Shown here: positions 31,839 through 40,621 of the stretch, piece after piece
How the letters are laid out: each line of letters opens with the position of its first letter
Numbering within the stretch: the first letter of the stretch is position 1
NCBI GenBank assembly: GCA_017534535.1
Contig: JAFXVZ010000048.1
Location: 1 to 49,285, forward strand
DNA from: Bacteroidaceae bacterium
Lineage (GTDB): Bacteria > Bacteroidota > Bacteroidia > Bacteroidales > Bacteroidaceae
DNA: 49,285 bases
Direction: 5' to 3'
Notes under the pieces: model-generated
What the model saw: the letters and a program-made list of their open reading frames with translations, nothing else
Told to the model about the DNA's origin: nothing
Database searches by the model: none
Translations under genes and position numbers: made by a program

Positions 31839-33095
31839 ATGAATATAAAGAAACTTTTATTATTAGCCGTTATGCCCATGATAGGTCTGACGGTGAACGC
31901 TCAGGAGGGGTCAAAAGTTGACTTCACTCCAAAGAAGGGCGATGTAACCCTGGCGTTCACCCTCGGATACAATAGCTACGCAAGTGTTGAGGCTGCGCCT
32001 CTGTTCCAGAGTTTCTACTTCACTGAAGCCCAGTCAACGAACTGGAGCGACAAGAAGCTGATGGTAGGATTCGAGGCAGGCTGGTTTGTAGCTGACTTGT
32101 GGAAACTGAGTCTGGGTGGCGGTTTGAACTTCACGAATAACCCTGGTCATCCTGGAGTTCCCGGCACGGTCGATGCAGTAAACGGAGATTTCGATGTATA
32201 TGGTATGATGGGTGAGCTGCCTAACTTGGTAGCAGTTGCTGATGCTCAGTCATTCTCATACAACGTTGCTCTGGGACTCGATCGTTACTTTAAACTGAAT
32301 AATGTTACTAACCTGATGCCTTACCTCGGCGTACGCGGTGGTTATGCATACGGTCAGAACCAGAAGGCATACGATGAGCCTTACGCAATGGGCAAAACCG
32401 TAGCTGAAACGTTCAACATCCGTGGTGCTGTGGCATTCGGTCTTGACTACTACATTCTGCCTGGTTTCTACCTTGGCGCTCAGATTGAACCGTTCGCTTA
32501 TACCTACAACCGTACTTCTCAGAGAGTACAGGACGGTATGGAGACGATGAGAGCTAACAGCCACAACTTCAGTTTCATGGCTGCTCCTACCATCAAGATC
32601 GGTCTCAAGCTCGGCAAGAGCAATTCAGGTAAGAACGCTTACGGTGACAACTCTGACGAGCTGAACCGCATCACGAACGAGCTTCGCGCTATCCGTGAGA
32701 ACCAGCCTAAGGAAGTTATCCATGTGGATACCGTACGCGTTACTGAGGATTGTCCTCCTGCAGCTAAGGAAGCTCTCCGTAGCCACGTTACATTCACCAT
32801 TGGCTCAAGCCGTGTGACTGAGCTGGAGGAGATGAACGTAATGGCAATCGCTGAGTACCTGCAGAAGAATCCTAACGCAAAGGCTGTGATTTACGGCTAT
32901 GCTGATAACGGCACAGGTAACGATGAGATCAACCATCGTCTGGCTAAGCAGCGTGCTGATGCTGTTTCACAGTTGCTGACCGGCAAGTACGGTGTAAGCT
33001 CGAACCGCGTTCAGGTTAACAGCATGCAGAACCGTGAGCAGGCGTTCACAATCAACAACTGGAACCGCGTAGTAGTGGTAACTGCTAATGAATAA
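31839..33095 (+). CDS. OmpA-family outer membrane protein
   Basis: A 418-residue protein with signal peptide MNIKKLLLLAVMPMIGLTVNA, an N-terminal eight-strand-type beta-barrel (about 30-260, many alternating aromatic strands), a linker with a short helix (NRITNELRAIRENQPKE), and a C-terminal OmpA-like peptidoglycan-binding domain (about 310-418). The latter has VIYGYADNGTGNDEINHRLAKQRADAV, carrying the Asp and Arg positions that bind diaminopimelate. High-expression codon use. Probably co-transcribed with the Ala-rich lipoprotein 40 bp upstream; terminator at 33126-33162. Confidence 0.92.
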   Translation: MNIKKLLLLAVMPMIGLTVNAQEGSKVDFTPKKGDVTLAFTLGYNSYASVEAAPLFQSFYFTEAQSTNWSDKKLMVGFEAGWFVADLWKLSLGGGLNFTNNPGHPGVPGTVDAVNGDFDVYGMMGELPNLVAVADAQSFSYNVALGLDRYFKLNNVTNLMPYLGVRGGYAYGQNQKAYDEPYAMGKTVAETFNIRGAVAFGLDYYILPGFYLGAQIEPFAYTYNRTSQRVQDGMETMRANSHNFSFMAAPTIKIGLKLGKSNSGKNAYGDNSDELNRITNELRAIRENQPKEVIHVDTVRVTEDCPPAAKEALRSHVTFTIGSSRVTELEEMNVMAIAEYLQKNPNAKAVIYGYADNGTGNDEINHRLAKQRADAVSQLLTGKYGVSSNRVQVNSMQNREQAFTINNWNRVVVVTANE

Positions 33096-33125
33096 AATCA
33101 AATCAGATTTTATAAACCAAATCTT

Positions 33126-33162
33126 GAATGGGGCGACCAAATGGTCGTCCCATTCTTTTTTT
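33126..33162 (+). terminator. Intrinsic terminator of the lipoprotein-OmpA unit
   Basis: GAATGGG plus GCGACCA (33126-33139) pairs with TGGTCG plus TCCCATTC (33142-33155), followed by seven T. Confidence 0.92.
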
Positions 33163-33181
33163 GCCTTTTTCTGCCAAAATG

Positions 33182-33213
33182 TTTGCATATATCAAAAATA
33201 ATGCTGAAATTTG
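33182..33213 (+). promoter_or_regulatory. Promoter of aqpZ
   Basis: TTTG (33182-33185), 20 nt, GAAATTTG (33206-33213), one mismatch to TAnnTTTG. The leader is about 35 nt. Confidence 0.6.
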
Positions 33214-33252
33214 ATACCACTTAGATTGTTTCATTATTAAAATTATAATGTT

Positions 33253-33927
33253 ATGAAAAAGTATTTTGCTGAATTAGTTGGTACATTTGTACTTACATTC
33301 TTGGGCTGCGGCGCTGCTGTGGCTTTGGGTTGCGGTCAAGACACCGCTTCTATCGTTGGCACAGCCATAGCATTCGGTCTGGCTGTAGTAGCTATGGCAT
33401 ATACCATTGGTGGTATCTCTGGTTGCCATATCAATCCTGCCATCACCTTGGGTGTATATCTAAATGGTGGCATTAGTGCTAAGGATTGCGGTATGTATAT
33501 GGTGTTCCAGGTTATCGGTGCTATCATTGCTGCCGCTGTATTGGCTGGTATTGTGGCTACTGATCCAGCTGCTGTAATTACCACATCTACGGGTGCTAAT
33601 GCTTGCACATATGGTGCAACCAATGGTTTGATTGTGGAGATTGTGCTGACTGCTTTGTTTGTTTTGGTGGTGTTGGGTGCAACTTCTAAGACTAATGGTG
33701 CTACTAACAATTTTGCAGGCTTGGCAATTGGTTTGTCACTGATCCTGATTCACTTGGTAGGTATACACTTTACTGGTACTTCTGTGAACCCAGCTCGTTC
33801 TATCGGTCCTGCTCTCTTCCAGGGTGGTAAGGCATTGGCAGACCTGTGGGTATTCATTGTTGGTCCGCTGATTGGTGGTGCTATCGCAGCTGTCATCTGG
33901 AAGTTTATCAAACCAGAAGAGAAGTAA
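33253..33927 (+). CDS. aqpZ: Aquaporin Z
   Basis: A 224-residue MIP-family channel with six hydrophobic helices and two half-helices carrying NPA at 61-63 (GCHINPAITLGV) and 179-181 (GTSVNPARSIGPAL). The four selectivity-filter positions of E. coli AqpZ are matched by spacing: Phe41, His167, Thr176 and Arg182. That predicts a water channel, not a glycerol facilitator. Single-gene transcript with its own promoter and terminator. Confidence 0.96.
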   Translation: MKKYFAELVGTFVLTFLGCGAAVALGCGQDTASIVGTAIAFGLAVVAMAYTIGGISGCHINPAITLGVYLNGGISAKDCGMYMVFQVIGAIIAAAVLAGIVATDPAAVITTSTGANACTYGATNGLIVEIVLTALFVLVVLGATSKTNGATNNFAGLAIGLSLILIHLVGIHFTGTSVNPARSIGPALFQGGKALADLWVFIVGPLIGGAIAAVIWKFIKPEEK

Positions 33928-33954
33928 TCACATTATTATAGAATATGAATTTAT

Positions 33955-33989
33955 GCGTCTGCGTTTGAAAATAACGCAGACGCGTTTTT
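33955..33989 (+). terminator. Intrinsic terminator of aqpZ
   Basis: GCGTCTGCGTT (33955-33965), loop, AACGCAGACGC (33973-33983), then GTTTTT. Confidence 0.92.
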
Positions 33990-34006
33990 ATTACAAAATA
34001 ATTTAT

Positions 34007-34014
34007 TACTTTTG
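34007..34014 (+). promoter_or_regulatory. -7 promoter box for the sigma factor gene
   Basis: TACTTTTG, 40 bp upstream of the ATG at 34055. Confidence 0.55.
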
Positions 34015-34054
34015 CAAAAAAGTTTTCTATTTACACGCAGTAGTGTTCTAAATT

Positions 34055-34654
34055 ATGGATTTAAGAGGTGTAAGGCGATTGGAAAAGCAGACACTCACCG
34101 AGCAAGAGCTGGTGGAGGGATGCAAGCGAGGCGATGATAAAGCCCGCAGGCAACTCTATGAACGCTATGCTGGCAAGATGATGGCTATCTGTTTGCGATA
34201 CTTAGGTAATCGCGAGGAAGCAGAGGACTTGCTACACGACGGATACATCAAGCTCTATGGATCGTTCGACAAGTTCGAATGGCAGGGTGAGGGTACGCTG
34301 CCCGCTTGGATGGGCAGAGTGTTTGCTAACTTGGCCTTGCAATACCTGAGGAAGAACGATGTGATGAACCAGACAGTGGAGCTGGAGAACACTTCTGAAC
34401 TGCGTGAGGATGTGGATCGCCCCGATTCGGGACCAGACATCGAAACCATTCCAAAGAAAGTGCTGATGCAATTCATTGAGGAGCTGCCCCCAGGCTATCG
34501 AACGGTGTTTAATATGTATGTGTTCGAAGGCAAGAACCATATAGAGATCGGTAAGGAACTGGGCATTAACAATAAGTCGTCGGCTTCACAATTGGTGAGA
34601 GCACGGGCAATTCTCAAAGAGAAGGTGTTGGAGTGGAGGAGGAAAAATCAATAA
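34055..34654 (+). CDS. ECF-type RNA polymerase sigma factor
   Basis: A 199-residue sigma-70 family protein with regions 2 and 4 only. Region 2: ELVEGCKRGDDKARRQLYERY, then YLGNREEAEDLLHDGYIKLY and LPAWMGRVFANLALQYLRKN. Region 4 (about 145-195): LPPGYRTVFNMYVFEGKNH followed by helix-turn-helix IGKELGINNKSSASQLVRARA. The gene 44 bp downstream encodes a single-pass membrane protein and is the likely anti-sigma partner. Target promoters cannot be inferred here. Confidence 0.94.
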   Translation: MDLRGVRRLEKQTLTEQELVEGCKRGDDKARRQLYERYAGKMMAICLRYLGNREEAEDLLHDGYIKLYGSFDKFEWQGEGTLPAWMGRVFANLALQYLRKNDVMNQTVELENTSELREDVDRPDSGPDIETIPKKVLMQFIEELPPGYRTVFNMYVFEGKNHIEIGKELGINNKSSASQLVRARAILKEKVLEWRRKNQ

Positions 34655-34698
34655 TGAAAAATGGTTGATAATTTTGAATCATCAATGCAATAATAAAA

Positions 34699-35991
34699 AT
34701 GGAACTGAATGATGATATATGGCTGAAGCAATGGAGGGACAATCTCGACGATTTCGAGGAAGAGGTTCCCGTTGACGGATGGGAAAGACTGCAGGCTGAT
34801 TTGCAAGCGAATGACCCACTTCGCCAAAATTCATCATCTACCCACGAGCCATTGGTCATAGAAATGGAGTCAAAAAGCCACGATGAGGATGAAAACGGTT
34901 TATCGTCTGAGCCCAATGGTCAACGTTCTACGGTAATCCCTTTTCGCCGCTGGCAGGTAGCTGCCGCTGCTGCTGTAGTGGTGTTGATAGCTGGTGCCGG
35001 CATTTGGTTCCTGACATCCGACAAAGCTCCTCAAGTGCCAACTATCGAGGCTCCTATCGCTCAGATAGTATCAACAGATAATCCGGAGCCCGTGGCGATA
35101 CCAACTGGTCCAGAGGAGAAGGCAGAGGTGGAATCTTCAATTCCAGAAGCAAAAGTTAAGTCAGAATCACAACCATCAGTTAAGCCTGAAGCCAAACCTG
35201 CTGTGAAATCTGAAACAAAGCCTTCAACAAAGTCTGAAACGAAACCGGTAGAGCAGCCGGTGGTAGTGAAAGAGAATGCCTCTCAGCCACTTATTGCCCA
35301 AGCTACTGTCACTGAAACACCAGCTGATGAAACTAAGCGAGAAGGCACACCTATCCAGGTGAGAACTATTCCTCGCAATCAGATGCAGCGTTCGGCTGAG
35401 CCTATGGCTATTGGTAATAGATCATCGCAAGAGGTTAACACAATCAATAGACGCCAAATTCGTTTCTCACAAGATGAGCGTATGAAAAATGTGCCTTTGC
35501 TCAGAGGAGAACAGGCTGGGGCGGTGACCCGTTCTGTGACTGCCGATGAGATTACAGACGTGGATCGTGTGTTCAACTCATTCACTGCCCATATTGATGA
35601 GCTGTACAATGAGCAGGAGCACCTATTTGATAATGGTACAGGTGATTACAATACTTTGGATAATGCGTTGTTCTTGGCAGGCTTGGTAAAGAAAATGCAA
35701 GGTCAACATTCTGCAGAAGACGTAAGACTGTATCGAGATATGGCTAAGCGTTTAGTCGAGCTCCAACAGCCCAATGGCCTTTGGAAATCCAGTCTGCTTG
35801 ATCCGACATCCCATAGTGCCAACTCTGATACAGACAGCTATATCTGTTATGCGTTGGCTTGGGGTGTAAATAATGGAATCCTGAATCGTTCACAGTACGT
35901 AGATTCCATCCGTCATGCTTGGCAATCCATCGGTGATTGCAACAGCATACCTTGCCGAATGGCGAAAGAACAAATGACAAAGTTAAAATAA
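34699..35991 (+). CDS. Single-pass membrane protein, probable anti-sigma factor
   Basis: A 430-residue protein. The N-terminal cytoplasmic part (1-83) is acidic and begins ELNDDIWLKQWRDNLDDFEEE. A transmembrane helix lies at about 86-105 (QVAAAAAVVVLIAGAGIWFL). A Pro/Lys/Glu/Ser repeat linker follows at about 145-190 (KSETKPSTKSETKPVEQP), then a helical C-terminal domain (about 285-425, with YNTLDNALFLAGLVKKMQG and SIPCRMAKEQMTKLK). Topology and position after the sigma gene suggest an anti-sigma or sensor. There is no zinc-type HxxxCxxC motif, so the family is not established. Confidence 0.85.
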   Translation: MELNDDIWLKQWRDNLDDFEEEVPVDGWERLQADLQANDPLRQNSSSTHEPLVIEMESKSHDEDENGLSSEPNGQRSTVIPFRRWQVAAAAAVVVLIAGAGIWFLTSDKAPQVPTIEAPIAQIVSTDNPEPVAIPTGPEEKAEVESSIPEAKVKSESQPSVKPEAKPAVKSETKPSTKSETKPVEQPVVVKENASQPLIAQATVTETPADETKREGTPIQVRTIPRNQMQRSAEPMAIGNRSSQEVNTINRRQIRFSQDERMKNVPLLRGEQAGAVTRSVTADEITDVDRVFNSFTAHIDELYNEQEHLFDNGTGDYNTLDNALFLAGLVKKMQGQHSAEDVRLYRDMAKRLVELQQPNGLWKSSLLDPTSHSANSDTDSYICYALAWGVNNGILNRSQYVDSIRHAWQSIGDCNSIPCRMAKEQMTKLK

Positions 35992-35993
35992 AA

Positions 35994-36022
35994 AAACCTG
36001 CGAATAATCGCAGGTTTTCTTT
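35994..36022 (+). terminator. Intrinsic terminator of the sigma/anti-sigma unit
   Basis: AAACCTGCGA (35994-36003), loop ATAA, TCGCAGGTTT (36008-36017), then CTTTTTT. It also follows tRNA-His on the opposite strand. Confidence 0.9.
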
Positions 36023-36029
36023 TTTGGGG

Positions 36030-36104
36030 GGTGCCAGGTGGGACTCGAACCCACGACATTCAGAACCACAATCTGACGCTCTAACCGACTGAACTACGGG
36101 CACC
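36030..36104 (-). tRNA. tRNA-His (anticodon GTG), genome-encoded G-1
   Basis: The minus strand reads GTGCCCGTAGTTCAGTCGG onward. The anticodon loop has GTG, and the T arm is GTGGG-TTCGAGT-CCCAC. Acceptor GTGCCCG pairs with CTGGCAC with one C-T mismatch. The extra G-1 (36104) and C73 (36030) expected for tRNA-His are both encoded. CCA is not encoded. Confidence 0.96.
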
Positions 36105-36132
36105 ATATAAGCAAACTCCTTGTTTGCGGTTG

Positions 36133-36163
36133 CAAAGATAGAGCAAATCTTTGAATGTACAAA
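36133..36163 (-). promoter_or_regulatory. Promoter of tRNA-His
   Basis: Minus strand TTTG (36160-36163), 19 nt, TATCTTTG (36133-36140). This is a full-consensus promoter about 29 bp upstream of the tRNA. Confidence 0.8.
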
Positions 36164-36179
36164 GAATTTGCCCTATTTT

Positions 36180-37061
36180 TTATTGATAAATCGCTTTCTT
36201 GCCTGCCAGCAACGTGTTTTTCATCAATGAGACAATGGTCATAGGGCCTACGCCACCAGGTACAGGGGTGATGAAAGAGCACTTGGGGGCAACCTCGTCG
36301 AACTTCACATCGCCATTTAGGCGGAAGCCACTTTTCTTCGTAGCATCTGGCACACGAGTGGTACCTACGTCTATCACTACTGCACCATCCTTTACCATAT
36401 CGGCAGTAACGAAATTAGGCTTACCAATAGCAGCAATGATGATATCTGCCTCTTGGCACTCTTTCTTCAAGTCACGACTATGACTATGGCATACGGTAAC
36501 TGTGGCATCGCCAGGGTTCGCCTTTTGCATCATTAGGGTAGCCATGGGCTTGCCCACAATGTTGCTTCTGCCTAGCACCACGCACTTCTTGCCAGAAGTC
36601 TCTATGTTATAACGGCGCAACAGTTCGATGATGCCGTTAGGGGTAGCCGATACATAGCAGGGCAGACCAATTGCCAAACGTCCAACGTTGATGGGGTGGA
36701 AGCCATCTACATCTTTTCGGTAATCGATAGCCTCAATAACCTTCTGCTCTGAGATATGTTTCGGCAATGGCAACTGCACGATGAAACCATCCACATCGGC
36801 ATCTTTGTTCAGCTCTTCCACCTTAGCCAATAACTCGGCTTCGGTAACGTCCGTCTCATAGCGAATGAGGGATGATTTGAACCCACATGCTTCGCAGGCT
36901 TTCACCTTGTTGGCTACATACGTCTCACTACCACCATCATGGCCTACCAAGATTGCAGCCAAGTGAGGGCGTTTGCCTCCAGCTGCCTCGATTTGTTCTA
37001 CCTCGGCGGCAATCTCTTGCTTGATTTGCGCTGATACAGCTTTTCCGTCAATTAATGTCAT
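36180..37061 (-). CDS. folD: Bifunctional methylenetetrahydrofolate dehydrogenase/cyclohydrolase FolD
   Basis: About 293 residues from [17 protein letters not shown] at 37061. FolD converts 5,10-methylene-THF to 10-formyl-THF with NADP+. Motifs: [16 protein letters not shown] with the catalytic Lys, [35 protein letters not shown] (NADP site), VITVGTT-like VIDVGTTRV and [13 protein letters not shown]. An in-frame ATG at 37091 would add [10 protein letters not shown], which is encoded by the ATTGTTCATT repeat tract and is rejected. Ffh lies just upstream on the same strand. Confidence 0.97.
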   Translation of the reverse strand: MTLIDGKAVSAQIKQEIAAEVEQIEAAGGKRPHLAAILVGHDGGSETYVANKVKACEACGFKSSLIRYETDVTEAELLAKVEELNKDADVDGFIVQLPLPKHISEQKVIEAIDYRKDVDGFHPINVGRLAIGLPCYVSATPNGIIELLRRYNIETSGKKCVVLGRSNIVGKPMATLMMQKANPGDATVTVCHSHSRDLKKECQEADIIIAAIGKPNFVTADMVKDGAVVIDVGTTRVPDATKKSGFRLNGDVKFDEVAPKCSFITPVPGGVGPMTIVSLMKNTLLAGKKAIYQ

Positions 37062-37062
37062 A

Positions 37063-37107
37063 ATGAATAATGAACAATGAATAATGAACAATGAACAATG
37101 AATAATG
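37063..37107. repeat. ATTATTCATTGTTC-type repeat tract between ffh and folD
   Basis: Alternating AATGAATAATG and AATGAACAATG units fill almost the whole gap between the ffh stop and the folD start. Related tracts occur elsewhere in the window. Confidence 0.8.
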
Positions 37108-38442
37108 CTATCTTTTAAATCCAGATCTCATCATCTGCGGCATCTGCGGTATCTTGCCACTGGTGACTGTCTTCATCATCTTGCGCATCTGGTCGAACTG
37201 CTTGATAAGGCGATTCACCTCCTGAATATTGGTTCCACTACCTTTTGCAATACGTTGACGGCGAGAGGTATTCAGCAATTCCGGATGCGTACGTTCCTGT
37301 GGTGTCATAGAGTAGATGATGGCTTCAATACTTTTGAACGCATCGTCATCGATGTCGATGTCCTTAATAGCCTTGCCCACACCAGGAATCATCGCAGCCA
37401 AGTCTTTCAAATTACCCATCTTCTTGATTTGGGCAATCTGACCCATGAAATCGTTGAAATCAAACTGGTTCTTCTGTATTTTTTTCTGCAGACGCTTTGC
37501 TTCTTCTTCATCGTACTGCTCCTGTGCTTTCTCTACCAAAGAAACGATGTCACCCATGCCAAGGATACGGTCTGCCATACGCTCGGGATGGAATTGGTCG
37601 ATAGCTTCCAACTTTTCACCAGTACCTACAAACTTAATAGGCTTGTTCACCACCGTACGGATAGACAAAGCTGCACCGCCACGAGTGTCACCATCAAGTT
37701 TGGTCAGTACAACGCCTGTAAAGTCCAGACGGTCATTGAACTCTTTTGCCGTATTTACGGCATCCTGACCGGTCATTGAATCTACCACGAAGAGGATTTC
37801 ATCTGGTTGGATACCCTCCTTGATAGCAGCGATTTCGTTCATCATCTCCTCATCCACAGCCAGGCGACCAGCGGTATCGACAATAACCAGGTCGTAACCC
37901 TTCGCCTTTGCCTCAGTGATGGCATGTTGAGCGATGCTTACAGGATCCTTGCTCTCCGGCTCTGAATACATGGGCACATTGATCTGCTCTGCCAACACAC
38001 GCAACTGCTCGATAGCAGCTGGACGATACACGTCACAAGCTACCAATAGTGGACGACGGTTCTTCTTGGTCTTGAGCAAACGTGCCAACTTACCAGAGAA
38101 AGTGGTCTTACCTGAACCCTGTAAGCCAGACATCAAAATAATGGCAGGCTTATTACTAAGATTAAGTTCGGCAGTCTCACCTCCCATCAAGGTAGCCAAC
38201 TCGTCATGCACAATCTTCACCATCAGCTGACTGGGCTTTACAGCTGTCAGTACGTTCTGTCCTAATGCCTTCTGCTTTACGGTATCGGTGAATGTCTTGG
38301 CAACTTTATAGTTCACATCGGCATCAAGTAACGCCTTGCGAACATCTTTGAGGGTCTCGGCAACATTAATCTCGGTAATCTTGCCTTCGCCCTTCAGTAT
38401 CTTGAATGATCTTTCTAATCTCTCACTTAAATTATCAAACAT
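37108..38442 (-). CDS. ffh: Signal recognition particle protein Ffh
   Basis: A 444-residue SRP54 GTPase that, with SRP RNA, targets nascent inner-membrane and exported proteins to FtsY. N domain 1-90; G domain with [10 protein letters not shown] (105-114), [12 protein letters not shown] (136-147), DTAGR (189-193) and TKLDGD (247-252). The Met-rich M domain (about 320-444) has [16 protein letters not shown], the [12 protein letters not shown]-binding region, and a terminal [10 protein letters not shown]. Length is normal. Its RNA partner is at 10682-10780. Confidence 0.98.
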   Translation of the reverse strand: MFDNLSERLERSFKILKGEGKITEINVAETLKDVRKALLDADVNYKVAKTFTDTVKQKALGQNVLTAVKPSQLMVKIVHDELATLMGGETAELNLSNKPAIILMSGLQGSGKTTFSGKLARLLKTKKNRRPLLVACDVYRPAAIEQLRVLAEQINVPMYSEPESKDPVSIAQHAITEAKAKGYDLVIVDTAGRLAVDEEMMNEIAAIKEGIQPDEILFVVDSMTGQDAVNTAKEFNDRLDFTGVVLTKLDGDTRGGAALSIRTVVNKPIKFVGTGEKLEAIDQFHPERMADRILGMGDIVSLVEKAQEQYDEEEAKRLQKKIQKNQFDFNDFMGQIAQIKKMGNLKDLAAMIPGVGKAIKDIDIDDDAFKSIEAIIYSMTPQERTHPELLNTSRRQRIAKGSGTNIQEVNRLIKQFDQMRKMMKTVTSGKIPQMPQMMRSGFKR

Positions 38443-38472
38443 GGTAAGTCAAATCTTTTATCAGTCAAATGA

Positions 38473-40521
38473 TTAAGAGTTTATACTCATTAAAAATTCC
38501 TGGTTGTTGCGGGTCTGTTCCATCAAGCCCTTTACCTTCTCAATAGCCTCCTGCGGAGTCATATCAGCCATGAAGCGACGTGCCACCCACATACGGTCAC
38601 GAGTAATCTGGTCTTGCAGCAGGTCATCACGACGCGTGCTTGACAGGATAACATTGATAGCCGGGAAAATGCGCTTGTTGCTGAGTGTGCGGTCCAGTTG
38701 TAACTCCATGTTACCTGTACCCTTGAACTCCTCGAAGATAACATCGTCCATCTTTGAGCCAGTTTCGGTAAGTGCTGTTGCCAGGATGGTCAGCGAACCA
38801 CCACCTTCGATGTTACGAGCCGCACCGAAGAAACTCTTTGGCTTGTGTAGGGCATTGGCATCCACACCACCAGAAAGCACCTTGCCAGATGCGGGAGCTA
38901 CGGTGTTGTATGCACGAGCCAGACGAGTGATAGAGTCAAGGAAAATCACTACATCGTGACCACACTCAACCAGTCGCTTTGCCTTCTCTAATACGATGTT
39001 GGCAATCTTCACGTGACGTTCAGCAGGCTCATCAAAGGTAGATGAGATTACTTCAGCGTTCACGGTACGAGCCATATCTGTCACCTCCTCTGGACGCTCG
39101 TCAATCAGCAGTACCATCATATATACCTCAGGATGGTTGGAAGCTATGGCATTGGCTATGTTCTTCAACAAGGTAGTCTTACCTGTTTTAGGCTGAGCCA
39201 CAATTAAAGCTCGTTGTCCCTTGCCGATAGGTGTGTAGAGATCCACAATACGGGTATCTATACTATCGCGGCTATCGCCTTTGCAAAGTGTAAACTTCTC
39301 TTCAGGGAAAAGAGGCGTAAGGTGCTCAAATGGCACGCGGTCGCGTACAATCTCAGGGTTTAGGCCGTTGATTTTATTCACTTTTACCAGTGGGAAGTAT
39401 TTCTCGCCTTCCTTAGGTGGACGAATCACACCTTCCACAACGTCGCCAGTTCTCAAGCCAAACAGTTTAATCTGTGACTGGGAAACATAGATGTCATCAG
39501 GAGAAGAAAGGTAATTATAGTCGGATGAACGCAGGAAACCATAGCCGTCCTGCATAATTTCCAATACGCCCCATCCTTGCAGGATATCTTCGAAGTCGTA
39601 TAGAGGCATCTGACGCTTTTCTACATTGTTGGCATTGTTTTCTGCATTCTGTTGAGCAGTCTGCGGAATAGGACCGTTGTTATTCTTTTGCGGTTGTACA
39701 GGAGCCTGACTTTCAGTCTTGGCAAACTTATCAACCAGTTCTACAGGAACGCTCTTGTTATCGGTTGGCAAGTCCTCGATAGGCACGAAGGTGTCAGCAT
39801 TTTCCTGCTCTGCTGCTTTCTCAGCCTCCATTTTGGCTGCATTTTTCTGTTGTAGTCTTTCAAGCACCTTCTCTACATCTGGGACAGCCTTGCGAGGACG
39901 ACCTTTGTGCTTGGGCGCATTAGCATCAGCGGGTTTTTCTGTGGAAGTATCTGCCACAGGTTCTGGCGCAGGAGCAGGTGCTGTTTCCACCTTTACCTCT
40001 GGTTCTGCCTTAACTGTGTTTTGCTTTTTAGGGGGTCTGCCTACAGGTTTTTTCTCAACATGCTTCCCTTCTGCCTTCTTCGAAGTTTTTTCAGCAGGTT
40101 TTTCTATAGCATTTCCAGCAGGTTTTTCTACAACCTTCTCGGCAGGTTTTTCTACAACCTTCTCGACAGGCTTTTCTGTTGGCTTCTCTACAGGTGTCTC
40201 TACTGGCATCTCAACCGGCTTCTTTTCTTTCTGTAAAACGGAAACAGGTTGTTCATCGCGAGAGATGGTGCCTTCCTTATTGGCAGAGAACACCTTATTT
40301 AGTTTGCCGCTTGTCATTGTCACGCGTTTACGCTTAGGCTTATCTTCCTTTTGCTTATCTTTGGCGGCAATTCTTGTGGCATTAGAGATGGCTTGCTCAT
40401 CCAGGATTCTATACACTAAGTCCTCTTTGGAAAGAGATTCTGTCTTGGTTATGCCCAGCTCTTTAGCTATGGCTTGTAAATCAGTCAACGATTTTTCGTT
40501 TAATTGAACGATATTATACAT
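38473..40521 (-). CDS. rho: Transcription termination factor Rho with long disordered insertion
   Basis: A 682-residue Rho, an ATP-driven RNA helicase that ends transcription. Rho N-terminal helices (1-50) precede a low-complexity insertion of about 250 residues (55-305) rich in Lys, Glu, Pro and Ala, with tandem VEKPAEK repeats and two GRP-containing AT-hook-like motifs (VGRPPKK, KGRPRK). The RNA-binding cold-shock domain follows (about 306-385, [13 protein letters not shown]), then the ATPase with QPKTGKTT (443-450) and the [11 protein letters not shown] and DANALHKPK loops. Typical Rho is about 420 residues. Bacteroides Rho has a comparable disordered region reported to drive phase separation. 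Confidence 0.97.
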   Translation of the reverse strand: MYNIVQLNEKSLTDLQAIAKELGITKTESLSKEDLVYRILDEQAISNATRIAAKDKQKEDKPKRKRVTMTSGKLNKVFSANKEGTISRDEQPVSVLQKEKKPVEMPVETPVEKPTEKPVEKVVEKPAEKVVEKPAGNAIEKPAEKTSKKAEGKHVEKKPVGRPPKKQNTVKAEPEVKVETAPAPAPEPVADTSTEKPADANAPKHKGRPRKAVPDVEKVLERLQQKNAAKMEAEKAAEQENADTFVPIEDLPTDNKSVPVELVDKFAKTESQAPVQPQKNNNGPIPQTAQQNAENNANNVEKRQMPLYDFEDILQGWGVLEIMQDGYGFLRSSDYNYLSSPDDIYVSQSQIKLFGLRTGDVVEGVIRPPKEGEKYFPLVKVNKINGLNPEIVRDRVPFEHLTPLFPEEKFTLCKGDSRDSIDTRIVDLYTPIGKGQRALIVAQPKTGKTTLLKNIANAIASNHPEVYMMVLLIDERPEEVTDMARTVNAEVISSTFDEPAERHVKIANIVLEKAKRLVECGHDVVIFLDSITRLARAYNTVAPASGKVLSGGVDANALHKPKSFFGAARNIEGGGSLTILATALTETGSKMDDVIFEEFKGTGNMELQLDRTLSNKRIFPAINVILSSTRRDDLLQDQITRDRMWVARRFMADMTPQEAIEKVKGLMEQTRNNQEFLMSINS

Positions 40522-40585
40522 GGATTTTAATTATGTGTTATCGGGAAATAACTGTTGAAGAAAGGGTTCCTTTTTTTCAACGGTG

Positions 40586-40593
40586 CAAAGTTA
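40586..40593 (-). promoter_or_regulatory. -7 promoter box for rho
   Basis: The minus strand reads TAACTTTG, 64 bp upstream of the ATG at 40521. The -33 region is weak. Confidence 0.5.
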
Positions 40594-40621
40594 CAAATTA
40601 TTTTTATTATAACATTATCAT

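Noticed and set aside
30145-31839. Several long open frames antisense to the Ala-rich lipoprotein
   Set aside because: They arise from the GCT/AAG codon bias of the sense gene, giving Ser/Ala/Leu-rich shadow translations without protein-like features.
35744-36106. Minus-strand open frame of about 120 codons covering tRNA-His
   Set aside because: It is antisense to the anti-sigma-like gene and contains the whole tRNA gene; no protein features.
36061-37091. Extended FolD start at 37091 ([10 protein letters not shown]...)
   Set aside because: The extra residues are encoded by the ATTGTTCATT repeat tract; MTLIDGKA at 37061 is the family's normal N-terminus.
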